The position numbers and the translations under genes were made by a program. Shown one piece after another: positions 8,026 through 16,987 of a DNA stretch of 39,733 nt. The notes below the pieces were generated by a model. It was not told where the DNA came from. It searched no databases and saw nothing but the letters and a program-made list of their open reading frames with translations. Numbering within the stretch: position 1 is the stretch's first letter; every line of letters begins with the position of its first letter. This DNA is from Glaciibacter superstes DSM 21135. GTDB lineage: Bacteria > Actinomycetota > Actinomycetes > Actinomycetales > Microbacteriaceae. Where the stretch lies: assembly GCF_000421145.1 (NCBI RefSeq), contig NZ_ATWH01000021.1, positions 1-39,733 of the forward strand. Direction: 5' to 3'.

Positions 8026-10815
8026 GTGGAAAAGACGGCACTGGAGAAGACGGAACTGGCCAGCAGATCCGTTGCCGACGTGGGCGCTGCCAGCGGGCGG
8101 ATCGTCGACGCCGCAGCGCTTTCGGCCGAGCAGGTACTTACCGGATTGAAATGCGGGCGTCCCGGCCTCAGCAGCGAGGATGCCGCCGCGCGGATGACCT
8201 CGGTGGGGCCCAACGCGTTGCGCACCCACAAGGCGCGGGCGTGGGCGGTCCTCGGCCGCCAACTGAAAAGTCCCATTCTGATCCTGCTGTTCGTCACCGC
8301 CGGTCTCTCGCTCGCCCTCGGCGATGCCACCAATTCCACGGTCATCGGCGTGATTCTGGTCTTCAGCGTGGGGCTCGGGTTCTGGAACGAATTCCGAGCC
8401 GAGCGCGCCGCGGAGGCGTTGCACTCCCGGGTGACGCATCGCGTGGTCGTGATCCGTGACGGCACGCCACGCGAGATCGACGTGGTCGAGCTGGTGCCCG
8501 GGGACATCGTGCGGGTGGGCCTCGGCGCGATCGTACCGGCCGACATCCGTCTGCTGAACTGTGATGACCTTCTCGCCGACGAGAGCATACTCACCGGCGA
8601 GTCACTGCCGGTGGGCAAGAGCCCCGCGCCGGTCGCTGCCGGCGCCGCACTGGGGGACCTGGCCTCTTGCATCCTGATGGGCACCGTCATCCAGTCCGGC
8701 AGTTGCACCGGCGTGGTCGTGGCCACCGGCGGCAACGCCGAGTTCGGGCGCATCGCACTCGGGTTGGGTGAGCGCCAGCCGGAGACGCAGTTCCAGGCCG
8801 GGCTTCGACGGTTCTCGGTGCTGCTGCTCGAGGTGGCGCTCGCACTCACCAGCTTGATCTTCGTGATCAACCTGCTGCTGCACCGGCCGCTGCTCGAATC
8901 GTTGCTGTTCTCGCTGGCCATCGCGGTGGGGATCACCCCGCAGCTGCTGCCCGCCGTAGTGAGCACGAGCCTCGCCACCGGCAGCCGACAGCTGGCCCGC
9001 AAAAAGGTATTGGTCAAACGGCTGGTCTGCATCGAAGACCTGGGCGACATGGACGTACTCGTCACCGACAAGACCGGCACCCTAACCGAGGGACACATCG
9101 CCTTCACGGGTGCGCTGCCGGTTGACACCGGCGTGACGGCCGACGAGTTGTTCCGGCTGGGGCTGCTGGCCACGGAGGTCGACTACACCGAACACTCCGG
9201 CGGGGCCGTCGGCCAGAATCCGCTCGACACCGCACTCTGGGAGTCCAGCCAGGCGGCCACGTTCGACCCGGCCGGATGTGAACGGATCGGCCTCATTCCG
9301 TTCGACCACCAGCGGCGTATGACCAGTGCCCTGGTGAGTGAGAACGGTGCTCCCGCGCGCCTGATCACCAAGGGCTCTCCCGAAGATGTGCTCGCCCGGT
9401 GCGTCGCCGTCCCTTCAGGGGCACAGCCTGTCCTTGATGCCCAGTTCGACGCTGGCGCCCGCGTGATCGCGGTGGCTGCCCGCCCGGCGCCCGGCCTCGC
9501 CGACATCGAGACAGCGGATGAGTCCGGCCTGCGCCTGGTCGGGTTCCTGGTCTTCCTCGACCGGCCCAAGACCGACGCCAAAGCATCGTTGGAGCTCCTG
9601 GCCACCCTCGGGATCACGGTGAAGATCGCCACCGGGGACAACGCACGAGTGGCCGAGAAGGTGTGCGCAGACCTCGGGCTCGTCTCCGGCGGCACACTCA
9701 CCGGCGCGGAGATCGACACGCTTTCTGACGCGGAGCTCGAAGTCGCCGCGGGCAGCACCCGCATCTTCGCGCGGGTCTCGCCCGAGCAGAAGGCGCGCCT
9801 CATTAATGCCCTCAGGAGGAGTGGCGGTGCGGTGGGGTTCCTCGGCGACGGCGTGAACGATGCTCTCGCGTTGCACGCGGCGGACATCGGGATCTCGGTG
9901 GAGAGCGCTACCGATATCGCAAAGGATGCTGCCGACGTTGTGCTGCTCGATAAGGACCTGGCGGTGCTGGCCGACGGCGTGATGGAGGGGCGGCGGATCT
10001 TCGCCAACACCATCAAGTACGTGTTGATGGGCACGTCGAGTAATTTCGGCAACATGTTCAGCGCGGCCGCGGCATCCGTCGTCCTGAGCTTCCTGCCCAT
10101 GCTGCCCGGCCAGATCCTGTTGAACAACCTGCTCTACGACACCGGTCAGCTCGCCATCCCGGGTGACCGTGTGGATAAGGAGCAGTTGCGCGCACCGTCA
10201 CACTGGGACATCGCGTTCATCCGCCGGTTCATGTTGCTGTTCGGCCCGTTGAGTTCGATCTTCGACTTCGCGACCTTCGCACTCATGCTGTTCGTGTTCA
10301 ACGCTGCGCCGGGGGAGTTTCGCGCCGGCTGGTTCATCGAGTCGATCGCCACCCAGACGCTGATCATCTTCGCGATCAGAACGCACCGGGTGCCGTTCTT
10401 CCGCAGCCGCCCCTCGACCGGCCTGATCTGCGCGTCGCTCGGGGTAGTGGCCGTTGGCGTTTACCTGCCACTTTCGCCGCTGGCGGGGGTGCTCGGTTTC
10501 GACCCGCTGCCGGCCCCGTTCTTCCTCACCCTGGTCGGACTGGTCGTGCCGTACCTGGTGCTCGTGGAGATCGCGAAGAGTTGGTTCTTCTCCCGTGCCG
10601 CCCAGCGGCCCGCCGTGTCGGCGCCGCAGCGAGGGCCGATTCACCACATCGGCCGGCGGGCTGCCCGCTTCAGCGCGCCGGTGCACGTCAGGACGCTGGT
10701 TCCGGGTTCGCGGGTGACGCGCGTGGGAGGGCGGCGCCGCCGGCGGCAGCGTTCACCGCACCTTGCCCGCCCAGTACGTGTGGGGAGACGTCGCTCCGCT
10801 GGTCCTGACCATTGA
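8026..10815 (+). CDS. Magnesium-translocating P-type ATPase, MgtA/MgtB-like (929 aa)
   Basis: This is a membrane P3B-type ATPase, presumably importing Mg2+. In order it has a cation-ATPase N domain, two N-terminal helices, an actuator with LTGES, helices 3-4 with ITPQLLPAVVSTSLATGS (typical of the Mg type), the phosphorylation site DKTGTLTEG, a nucleotide domain, GDGVNDALAL, and C-terminal helices. I chose GTG at 8026 because GGAGG lies nine bases upstream; GTG at 8011 is in frame but falls on that site. The last 46 or so residues after AARFS are a strongly basic tail of arginine runs. This is unlike the family and may reflect a lost stop codon. It is close to the ADH gene on the same strand. 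Confidence 0.92.
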   Translation: MEKTALEKTELASRSVADVGAASGRIVDAAALSAEQVLTGLKCGRPGLSSEDAAARMTSVGPNALRTHKARAWAVLGRQLKSPILILLFVTAGLSLALGDATNSTVIGVILVFSVGLGFWNEFRAERAAEALHSRVTHRVVVIRDGTPREIDVVELVPGDIVRVGLGAIVPADIRLLNCDDLLADESILTGESLPVGKSPAPVAAGAALGDLASCILMGTVIQSGSCTGVVVATGGNAEFGRIALGLGERQPETQFQAGLRRFSVLLLEVALALTSLIFVINLLLHRPLLESLLFSLAIAVGITPQLLPAVVSTSLATGSRQLARKKVLVKRLVCIEDLGDMDVLVTDKTGTLTEGHIAFTGALPVDTGVTADELFRLGLLATEVDYTEHSGGAVGQNPLDTALWESSQAATFDPAGCERIGLIPFDHQRRMTSALVSENGAPARLITKGSPEDVLARCVAVPSGAQPVLDAQFDAGARVIAVAARPAPGLADIETADESGLRLVGFLVFLDRPKTDAKASLELLATLGITVKIATGDNARVAEKVCADLGLVSGGTLTGAEIDTLSDAELEVAAGSTRIFARVSPEQKARLINALRRSGGAVGFLGDGVNDALALHAADIGISVESATDIAKDAADVVLLDKDLAVLADGVMEGRRIFANTIKYVLMGTSSNFGNMFSAAAASVVLSFLPMLPGQILLNNLLYDTGQLAIPGDRVDKEQLRAPSHWDIAFIRRFMLLFGPLSSIFDFATFALMLFVFNAAPGEFRAGWFIESIATQTLIIFAIRTHRVPFFRSRPSTGLICASLGVVAVGVYLPLSPLAGVLGFDPLPAPFFLTLVGLVVPYLVLVEIAKSWFFSRAAQRPAVSAPQRGPIHHIGRRAARFSAPVHVRTLVPGSRVTRVGGRRRRRQRSPHLARPVRVGRRRSAGPDH

Positions 10816-10914
10816 CCTGCGTCACCGGGATGAATCGCCGCGCTGGAGGCAGGTCGTCGAGCCCCGCCCTAGTCGTCCCCACTCTTCGTTGTTGACGCCG
10901 ATTCGGCTAGGTGA

Positions 10915-11205
10915 TTAGGTGGTGGCGCTCGCTGGCGGGCCGCAGGCCTGGCCGAACAAAGGTTGTCCAGGGTGTTTCCCAGGGCCAGCCTTCCGGCAGG
11001 TGGAGTGTGATGCGCCGGACGGAGGACGGTCCGTGCCGGGACGGTGACGAGTTTCCGGCGGATGATTGGCGAGACTGGTGTCGGCGATCGTCGCGGCGGC
11101 GCGGGTGAGGTTGAATGCCATCACCGCCAGGACGAGCCAGGCGGCGTTCGCGGTGAACACCCCGGATGGCAGGTGCGACGGGTAGCCTTCTTCCCATGGG
11201 GTAGT
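10915..11205 (-). pseudogene. IS1380-type transposase C-terminal remnant
   Basis: The minus strand reads ANAAWLVLAVMAFNLTRAAAT, with RRKLVTVPAR and then RRITLHLPEGWPW in different frames. These segments match the C-terminus of IS1380-family transposases from memory. At least two frameshifts separate them and no N-terminal catalytic part is present, so it is dead. It fills most of the gap between the Mg ATPase (ending 10815) and the small membrane ORF. No terminal inverted repeats were found. Confidence 0.7.
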
Positions 11206-11234
11206 CATGGTGACCTCGGGGAGGCTGAAGACCG

Positions 11235-11435
11235 ATGGCGACGGATGGTCGAGCGAGGGTGATAGTGCAGGAGGGGCCGTGGGGCTTCGTCTTTCTCGTG
11301 GCCTATATTGGAGCCGCCATTGACTTCGTCTCTGTGTCGGATGGTTCATTCTGGGGTGTCGTCCTTGGGCTGCTGCAGGCGATCGTCTGGCCGGCATATG
11401 TCGTTTACCATGTGTTGCTGCTGATCGGTGTGTGA
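11235..11435 (+). CDS. Small predicted membrane protein (up to 66 aa)
   Basis: Two hydrophobic segments are visible: GFVFLVAYIGAAIDFVSV and GVVLGLLQAIVWPAYVVYHVLLLIGV. The ending WPAYVVYHVL resembles short actinobacterial membrane proteins of unknown function that I recall only as hypothetical. The start is uncertain: ATG 11235, or GTG 11259 or 11265. The last has GAGGG six bases upstream. It is convergent with the MBL gene, 32 bases away. No function can be assigned. Confidence 0.6.
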   Translation: MATDGRARVIVQEGPWGFVFLVAYIGAAIDFVSVSDGSFWGVVLGLLQAIVWPAYVVYHVLLLIGV

Positions 11436-11467
11436 TCGAAGGCGAGGCTAATTCTTTCCCAAACCGG

Positions 11468-12838
11468 CTACCGAGGATCGTTCAGGTCGATGGACTCGAG
11501 ATGCTCGGGCACCCGGGCACTCCATCCCAGTTCATGCTTGATGCGCACGCGTAGGGCGTCCGACGCGTCAAGCTCCCCGTGGGTGATGTAAGTCATTTGT
11601 GGGGGGCGCGGGGCGGCACGGAGCCAATCGAGAATATCGTTCGAGTCCGCGTGGGCGGAGAGGCTCTCGATCTGTACGACTTCGGCGTTGATCGGGATGT
11701 CCCGTCCGTAGATGCGCAGCGTTTTCACCCCGGCCAGGAGTGACGCACCGCGGGTTCCTCCGGCTTGGTAGCCGGAGAGCACGATTGCGTTGCGGGGGTC
11801 GGATCCATACGCCGCAACATGGTGGAGGACCCGGCCCCCAGAGAGCATTCCGCTGGCCGATATGATGATCATCGGGCCGCCGCGGAGGTTGAGAGCCTTC
11901 GAATCATCCACCGTCCGAACCAGTGTGGCGAGCTTGTACATCTCGGTGAATTCATCGGCGCTGATTCGGTGCTCGTCCTGATGCCGTTGGTAGATTTCCG
12001 ATGCATCCACGGCCATCGGACTATTCAGAAAAACGGGGACGTCCGGGATCGCGCCGGAGACGCCCAAGCGCGAAATGTGCAGAAGGATCGACTCGGTCCG
12101 GCCGACGGCAAACGCGGGAATCACGATGACGCCGCCCCGCCCCGCCACCCGACGGATGACGGCGCCGAGTTCGGCGGCCGGGTCGACGCCTGGGTGGGTT
12201 CGATTTCCGTAGGTCGACTCCGTCACGAGAACGTCGACGGCTCCGAGAGCCCGGGGGGCGCGCATGAGCGGATCGTCCGCCCGGCCGAGGTCTCCCGTGA
12301 AATGGACCGATGCTCCGTCCGCGTCGAGGACGACCTGGGAGGCGCCGAGGATGTGGCCGGCCGGGACGAACCTGGCGTGGAACTTCTCCCCGAGGTCGAG
12401 CGTTTCGTCGAATCCCTTCACCCGGAAGGATGCCAGCGAAGCGGTGGCGTCGGCCTCCGTGTACACCGGTCGCGGGTTCTGGTGCCGGGACGACCCGTGT
12501 TTCTTCGAGAAGTCCGCTTCTTCCTCGAGTAGGTGACCGCTGTCCGGAAGCAGCAGCGCGCACAGCTCGGCGGTGCCGGAGGACGCGTAGATCGGTCCGG
12601 TGAACCCGTCGCGGACAAGGGCAGGGAGGTATCCGCTGTGGTCCAGGTGAGCGTGGGTCAGGAGCACCGCATCGATCGAATCGGCAGGCACCGGGAAGGG
12701 GAGGCGATTCCGGTCACGCAGTAGTTTGTATCCCTGAAAGAGTCCGCAATCGACTAGAATCCGGTCCCTGTCCGTTTCGACGAGATAGCGTGAGCCGGTG
12801 ACCGTTTCTGCCGCTCCCAAAAACTGCAGGCTGCTCAT
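11468..12838 (-). CDS. MBL-fold/beta-CASP hydrolase, probable RNA-processing exonuclease (456 aa)
   Basis: This is a metallo-beta-lactamase-fold protein of the CPSF/RNase-like class. The zinc motif is THAHLDHSG (H62, H64, D66, H67). Further metal-ligand regions are PAGHILGAS and FTGDLGR, the beta-CASP region holds PAFAVGRTE, and the C-terminal part contains SLSAHADSND and a late histidine in YITHGELDAS. The whole architecture is present. The ATG at 12838 overlaps the stop of an upstream USP fragment (ATGA). Related MBL genes (for example Rv2752c-like or YciH-type) process RNA; the substrate here is unknown. The operon seems to start at the paired DevR-box-like sites near 13.1 kb. Confidence 0.88.
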   Translation of the reverse strand: MSSLQFLGAAETVTGSRYLVETDRDRILVDCGLFQGYKLLRDRNRLPFPVPADSIDAVLLTHAHLDHSGYLPALVRDGFTGPIYASSGTAELCALLLPDSGHLLEEEADFSKKHGSSRHQNPRPVYTEADATASLASFRVKGFDETLDLGEKFHARFVPAGHILGASQVVLDADGASVHFTGDLGRADDPLMRAPRALGAVDVLVTESTYGNRTHPGVDPAAELGAVIRRVAGRGGVIVIPAFAVGRTESILLHISRLGVSGAIPDVPVFLNSPMAVDASEIYQRHQDEHRISADEFTEMYKLATLVRTVDDSKALNLRGGPMIIISASGMLSGGRVLHHVAAYGSDPRNAIVLSGYQAGGTRGASLLAGVKTLRIYGRDIPINAEVVQIESLSAHADSNDILDWLRAAPRPPQMTYITHGELDASDALRVRIKHELGWSARVPEHLESIDLNDPR

Positions 12839-13017
12839 TGCGCGGCTCCGACGATCAGAACCGGTGAGGGGGCTTTCACGACGATGGAATGGCTCACCGA
12901 ATCTAGAAGGTACCCCTTTAGGCCCTGGAGTCCGTGGTTGCCGACCCCGAGCAACGCTGCTCCGCGAGCCGCTTCGAGCAGTACCTCGTGGGCAGGTCCG
13001 CGCATCAAAGAAATCAT
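12835..13017 (-). pseudogene. Universal stress protein, C-terminal fragment (60 aa)
   Basis: The frame contains GPAHEVLLEAARGAALLGVGNHGLQGLKGYLLDSVSHSI in order, which is the last third of a USP domain with an intact-looking G-2x-G pair. The nearest relative in the window is the C-terminus of the USP at 926-1768. The N-terminal two thirds are missing and the sequence upstream of 13017 is unrelated. The fragment's stop overlaps the MBL start, so it may persist as a translated leader for that gene. Paired DevR-box-like sites lie 62-104 bases upstream. Confidence 0.7.
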
Positions 13018-13078
13018 GAGAAGCTCCGATCAGTTCAAACGCTCTCACAGCCTGCCTGCTGTGTCGGGCAGCCGGCCA

Positions 13079-13092
13079 GAGACTAAGGTCCC
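13079..13092. promoter_or_regulatory. Weak DevR-box-like site (distal pair member, MBL operon side)
   Basis: GAGAC-TAAG-GTCCC has one perfect half (GTCCC) and one half that is one base off GGGAC. It lies 29 bases centre to centre from the next site at 13108-13121, close to three helical turns. It is upstream of the USP fragment and MBL gene. Confidence 0.4.
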
Positions 13093-13107
13093 GTAAATCG
13101 GCCCGCT

Positions 13108-13121
13108 GGGTCTTTGGTCCC
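13108..13121. promoter_or_regulatory. DevR-box-like site (second of a pair)
   Basis: GGGTC-TTTG-GTCCC is one base off the GGGAC-N4-GTCCC layout. It stands between the minus-strand USP fragment/MBL operon and the plus-strand ADH fragment. A related version (GAGTC-TTTG-GTCCT) lies before the three-BON gene at 28142. Confidence 0.5.
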
Positions 13122-13203
13122 TTCCCCGGTGGCGCCGAGCCGAGGTGGCTGGCCAGGGAGGTCGGTGGTGGAGAGATGCAGGCGTGGACGAGTCACACCA
13201 CAC

Positions 13204-13557
13204 GCTGAGGATGCCGTCCCGCCGGTGCCGCTCGACTCCGCCATCGTGTTCGCCCCGGCCGGCAGGCTCGTCCCGCTGGCGCTCGAGTCGACGATCCGCG
13301 GCGGGACCCTTGTTCTGGCCGGAATCCACATGTCTGACATCCCGGCGATGGAGTATTCGAACCATCTGTTCCTTGAGCGTGACCTGTGCCCGGTGACCGC
13401 GAACACGCGGGCAGACGGCGCCGAGTTCCTGCGGCTCGACCGCACGCTCAACCTCAAGCCGACCGTGACGGCGTATCCCTTCGAACGCACCGGGCAGGCG
13501 CTCGATGACCTCAGAGCCAGCCGGGTGTCGGCCTCCGCCGTCATCGTTTTCAAGTGA
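13204..13557 (+). pseudogene. Zinc alcohol dehydrogenase, C-terminal fragment
   Basis: The frame carries VPLDSAIVFAPAGRLVPLAL, GGTLVLAGIHMSDIP, VTANTRADGAEFLRL and YPFERTGQALDDL. This is the cofactor-domain end of a single MDR dehydrogenase subfamily (AdhP-like), distinct from the intact gene at 6865. The catalytic domain and first half of the Rossmann fold are absent, and sequence before about 13204 is unrelated. A complementary N-terminal piece of the same subfamily lies at 31317-31510 on the same strand. Confidence 0.7.
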
Positions 13558-13640
13558 ACCGGTGCGGATTCGGGAGAAGTGCTGACAACGTTTCCCCGGC
13601 GTGACGGCCGACGAGCTGTTGGTCCTCACTTACGACCCGT

Positions 13641-15557
13641 CTACGAGTCGGGAGATGGTGAGTCAATGGTGCCCTCGCCTGCTCGCGCGCCCTGGCTCGT
13701 CTGCTCCGCCTTCGCGGCCGCTTGGCGCTCGTCGAGCCGACTGCCGACCGCCCGTAGGGCCCCGAGGATCGTTGCCAGATCGACAAGTTCCTGGATGAGG
13801 GCGCCGGCAGTCGCTGGAATTACCCCGAACGCGGCGATCACCATCAACACGACCGAGAGCGCAATTCCTAGCCAGATACTTTGTAAGGCAATCCGAACGG
13901 TGTCGCGTCCGAACTCGACTGCGAGCGCGACGCGGGAGATGTCGTCGACGAGGATCACCGCATCCGCCGATTCGCTCGCCGCAGTTGCGCCTCTGGCACC
14001 CATAGCGATGCCCACATCCGCCGCGGCGAGTACGGGCGCGTCGTTCACTCCGTCGCCGACCATAATCACTGGCCGCTCCGCGATACCGCCGACCTCAGCC
14101 ACTTTGTCCGCTGGTAGGCATTCCGCGCGAACCCGGGTGATGCCCAGCTCCGACGCGACGTGCTGCGCCGTTTCGGCGGCATCGCCGGTGAGCATCATCG
14201 ACTGCTTAACGCCCAGCTCCTCGAGCCGTTGCAGCGTGGCTTTCGCGTTCACCCGCAGGCGGTCGCTTGCCAGCAGTGCTCCCGCATACACCCCGTCGAT
14301 CGCCACATAGACGGCCAGCTCGCCAGGCGCGATCTCCGCGCGCCGCGCATCCGGAGCATGCTGGGCGACGAACGCGAACTTACCAACCACCACCTCGCGG
14401 CCCTGGATACGAGCGACCACGCCATTCGTGGCGGCCTCTTGCGCCGTCTCGGCCTCGTGCAATTGGAGTCCATGCTCTTTGGACGCAGCGATCATCGAAG
14501 CCGCGAGCACATGCGACGAATACTGCTCGGCGCTCGCTACGGAGGTCAGCACCTCGTCCGCGGTGAACGGAGGCTCCGGCCGGACCTCCGCGAGGGCTGG
14601 CGTTCCGTAAGTGAGGGTGCCGGTCTTGTCGAAAACGACCGTCTTCGCCGCGGACAGCTGTTCCAGCACCCCGCCGCTTTTAACGATGACGCCGTTGCGC
14701 GCGGCCCGGCTCATACCGCCGATGAACGCCACCGGCGCCGCGATCAGCAGAGGGCACGGGGTGGCGAGCACCAGCACCTCGGCGAACCGTACCGGATCAC
14801 CACTCAGCCACCACGCGATCGCCCCGAGCGCCAGCGAGAAGATCGTGAACGGTAGGGCGTACCGGTCGGCGAGCCGAACGACCGGAGCTTTGCTTTCAGC
14901 GGCTTGGGCGACCAGGGCGACGATCTGCTGGTATTGACTAGCCGACGCTGTCTCCGTGGCTCGGATCTCCACGGCTTGCTGGCCGTTCACGGCACCGCTG
15001 AGCACAGGGTCTCCGACCCGTTTCTCAACGGGGATGCTCTCCCCGCTGATCGAGGATTGGTCGAGGGTGGTCTCGGCGGAGAGCAGCACGCCGTCGACCG
15101 GTACGATCTCAGACGGGCGCACGAGCAGCACATCGCCCACCCGCACCTCATTGACCGGCAGGTCGCGGTAGCCCCCCTCCGTAGAGCGGTGCGCGAGCTG
15201 TGGCGCCCGGTCGAGCAGCGCGTCCAACTCACGTTTGGCCCGCTGGTTTGCGTAGTTTTCGAGTGCTTCGCCGCCGGTCAGCATGAGAACGACGAGCAGG
15301 GCCGCGACGTACTCGCCGACCACGACCGTGGAGACGATCGCTGTCACGGCGAGGATGTCGAGTCCGAATTCCCGACGCAGCAGTGCCCGCACCATCCCGA
15401 CGGCCTGCCAGGCAGCGACCGTGAGCGAATATGCGCTGAACAGCCACTGCACGAGCCAGCCAGCGCCGCCAAGTGCCAGGAGGATCCCGGTGACGCCCAC
15501 AGCAATCGTGAGCGTGACCAGCCAATACCTCCGTGCGAGATCAAGAATGCGGGACAT
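13641..15557 (-). CDS. Heavy-metal translocating P1B-type ATPase (638 aa)
   Basis: This membrane ATPase exports transition or heavy metals. It shows N-terminal helices, the actuator with ISGESIPVEK, the metal-path motif ATPCPLLIAAP (CPx helix), DKTGTLTYG, and GDGVNDAPVLAAADVGIAMG. It has no N-terminal HMA or His-rich metal-binding domain. The nucleotide-domain HP dipeptide of the family reads HV in YSSHVLAA, a variant I associate with an actinobacterial subgroup. I chose the ATG at 15557 (MSRILDLARRYW); ATG 15566 is also possible. The likely substrate (Zn, Cd, Co or Cu) cannot be fixed by eye. It stands alone between decayed genes. Confidence 0.9.
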   Translation of the reverse strand: MSRILDLARRYWLVTLTIAVGVTGILLALGGAGWLVQWLFSAYSLTVAAWQAVGMVRALLRREFGLDILAVTAIVSTVVVGEYVAALLVVLMLTGGEALENYANQRAKRELDALLDRAPQLAHRSTEGGYRDLPVNEVRVGDVLLVRPSEIVPVDGVLLSAETTLDQSSISGESIPVEKRVGDPVLSGAVNGQQAVEIRATETASASQYQQIVALVAQAAESKAPVVRLADRYALPFTIFSLALGAIAWWLSGDPVRFAEVLVLATPCPLLIAAPVAFIGGMSRAARNGVIVKSGGVLEQLSAAKTVVFDKTGTLTYGTPALAEVRPEPPFTADEVLTSVASAEQYSSHVLAASMIAASKEHGLQLHEAETAQEAATNGVVARIQGREVVVGKFAFVAQHAPDARRAEIAPGELAVYVAIDGVYAGALLASDRLRVNAKATLQRLEELGVKQSMMLTGDAAETAQHVASELGITRVRAECLPADKVAEVGGIAERPVIMVGDGVNDAPVLAAADVGIAMGARGATAASESADAVILVDDISRVALAVEFGRDTVRIALQSIWLGIALSVVLMVIAAFGVIPATAGALIQELVDLATILGALRAVGSRLDERQAAAKAEQTSQGARAGEGTIDSPSPDS

Positions 15558-15774
15558 GAGTCGCATATTAGTTGAGTACGAGGCTGTCATGGCGGGAACT
15601 CATTCCATCGGGCGGTGGTCACCACCACCGTGACAGGCCGGACTCCCGCGCCGAAAGCGCGACGGCTCCAGACGCAATTCCAGCGTGAAGCGCCGCACCA
15701 CCGACCGGCGAGGCGCTGTCGCTGGCCGCGTCTGTCGAACGGGTCTACGGTTAGCGGACGTCGGTGGTTGGGGG
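15558..15774. other. Intergenic, nothing recognised
   Basis: About 215 bases between the heavy-metal ATPase start and the IS110-type scrap. No ORF, clear -10/-35, hairpin or DevR-box-like site was found. The nearest resemblance to a box (around 15771) is too poor to list. Confidence 0.5.
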
Positions 15775-16020
15775 TAGGACCAAGAACACCTACGTCTCGC
15801 GAAGTACAAACGGATCATGGCCAGGCGCCCGAAATCCATTGCCATCGTCGCTCTTGAACACAGCATCCTGGTTGCGGTCTGGAACATGCTCGCCAACGGT
15901 GAAGCCTACGACGATCCCGGCGGAGACTTCTTCGCCAAACTCGACCCAGCCAAAGCCAAAAGCAGAGCCATCCGACAACTCAAAACCCTCGGCTTCAACG
16001 TGTCATACACGGACAGCACG
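15775..16020 (+). pseudogene. IS110-type transposase C-terminal remnant
   Basis: RTKNTYVS in one frame is followed in the next frame by KYKRIMARR, then ALEHSILVAVWNMLANGE, DPGGDFFAKLDP, and QLKTLGFNVS. This is the C-terminal helix region of an IS110-family transposase. A frameshift lies around 15800 and the DEDD and N-terminal parts are missing. It abuts, and appears to have truncated, a small membrane protein gene on the other strand. Confidence 0.7.
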
Positions 16021-16157
16021 GACCCGCCGATGATCAGTCCGGCGCCGATCATGCCGATCACCGCGCCGAGGATGAGGAGGATCCACGCGCCGGGGTTTGC
16101 GCGGGAGTTCGGCCCGGACACCGGAGAGTTGCCGTTTCCTGCCGCAGTGATGCTCAC
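16012..16157 (-). pseudogene. N-terminal fragment of a small membrane protein
   Basis: GTG at 16157 is preceded by AAGGTGG at good distance. It starts a frame with a polar N-terminus rich in G, N and S, followed by one strong membrane helix (AWILLILGAVIGMIGAGLII). Homology-like sequence stops at SVLSVYDT, where the IS110-type remnant begins on the opposite strand. The rest of the frame is therefore foreign. Intact relatives in actinobacteria continue with a longer extracellular part, as I recall. Confidence 0.5.
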
Positions 16158-16218
16158 TGTCTTACCACCTTCATCATGTCGCTGTTCGCTGTGGATCGCC
16201 GGTCGCCCCCGCTTGATT

Positions 16219-16977
16219 TCACAGTGCCGACCAACCGCCGTCGCTGGCCAGGACTGTGCCCGTAACATTGAGCGAATCGTCGCTGAGCAGCCAGGTGATC
16301 GACGCGGCGAGTTGCTCAGGCGTCGCCATCGGAGGCACCATCAGCTGCATGAACGGTCCAAGACGACCGCCGGCGAATTCCGAGTTGAACGGCGCCTCGA
16401 TGTTGGTGGCGACGCCGCCGGGAGCGACCACATTACAACGGATGCCCTCGGGCGCGTAGAAGAAGGACGTGCTCCTGGTGAAGCCGATGACCGCGTGCTT
16501 CGACGTCGTGTACGCCGTTCCCGCCGCCGATCCGCGGAGCCCAGCCTCGGAGCTCACGTTCACGATTGAGCCATACTTCGCCTCACGCATGAGGGGGAGG
16601 ACAGCCCGGGTGAGCCGCATGATGGCGGTGACATTGACGTTCATCACCCGCTCCCAGGTGGCGTCATCGAGCTCATGCGGAGGGAGGAAGCCGTCCATGA
16701 TCCCGGCGACGTTGGCAACGGCATCCACTCGACCGCCGGCGGCAGCCATGACCGACTGCACGGTGTCCTCAGCACTCACATCACCGACAACGGCGAGGAA
16801 GTTGTCGTCGCCGAGCTCCGTCGTCAACTGGTCGAGGCGTTCGCGTGAGATGTCGGTGCCGATCACTCGGGCGCCCTCTGCGCGGAGTCGGATAACCGTT
16901 GCGCGTCCGATGCCGGAGCCGGCCCCGGTGACAATCGCGGTTTTGCCATCGAAACGTGAGGGGGAAGTGTTTGGCAC
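16219..16977 (-). CDS. Short-chain dehydrogenase/reductase (252 aa)
   Basis: This is a classical cytoplasmic SDR. It shows the cofactor motif TGAGSGIG (T17-G24), the NVAG motif (N89-G92), catalytic S143, Y156 and K160 (YTTSK), and the PGGVATNI loop. D42 at the end of strand 2 (IGTDIS) favours NAD(H). Length and C-terminus (VTGTVLASDGGWSAL) are typical. It follows a small membrane-protein gene 10 bases upstream on the same strand, so the two probably form an operon. Substrate unknown; alcohol, ketone or sugar are all possible. Confidence 0.92.
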   Translation of the reverse strand: MPNTSPSRFDGKTAIVTGAGSGIGRATVIRLRAEGARVIGTDISRERLDQLTTELGDDNFLAVVGDVSAEDTVQSVMAAAGGRVDAVANVAGIMDGFLPPHELDDATWERVMNVNVTAIMRLTRAVLPLMREAKYGSIVNVSSEAGLRGSAAGTAYTTSKHAVIGFTRSTSFFYAPEGIRCNVVAPGGVATNIEAPFNSEFAGGRLGPFMQLMVPPMATPEQLAASITWLLSDDSLNVTGTVLASDGGWSAL

Positions 16978-16987
16978 GGGGGTCCTG

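Noticed and set aside
7920..9173. 417-residue minus-strand open frame
   Set aside because: It is antisense to the Mg ATPase and ADH genes, has a Ser/Arg/Thr-rich shadow composition and no ribosome binding site or domain. Many such shadow frames arise here from the high GC.
13597..13620. Short match (gcgtgacggccgacgag) to the Mg ATPase gene at 9134
   Set aside because: A 20-odd-base match in GC-rich coding sequence for VTADEL may be chance. It is too short to call a repeat or an ATPase remnant.
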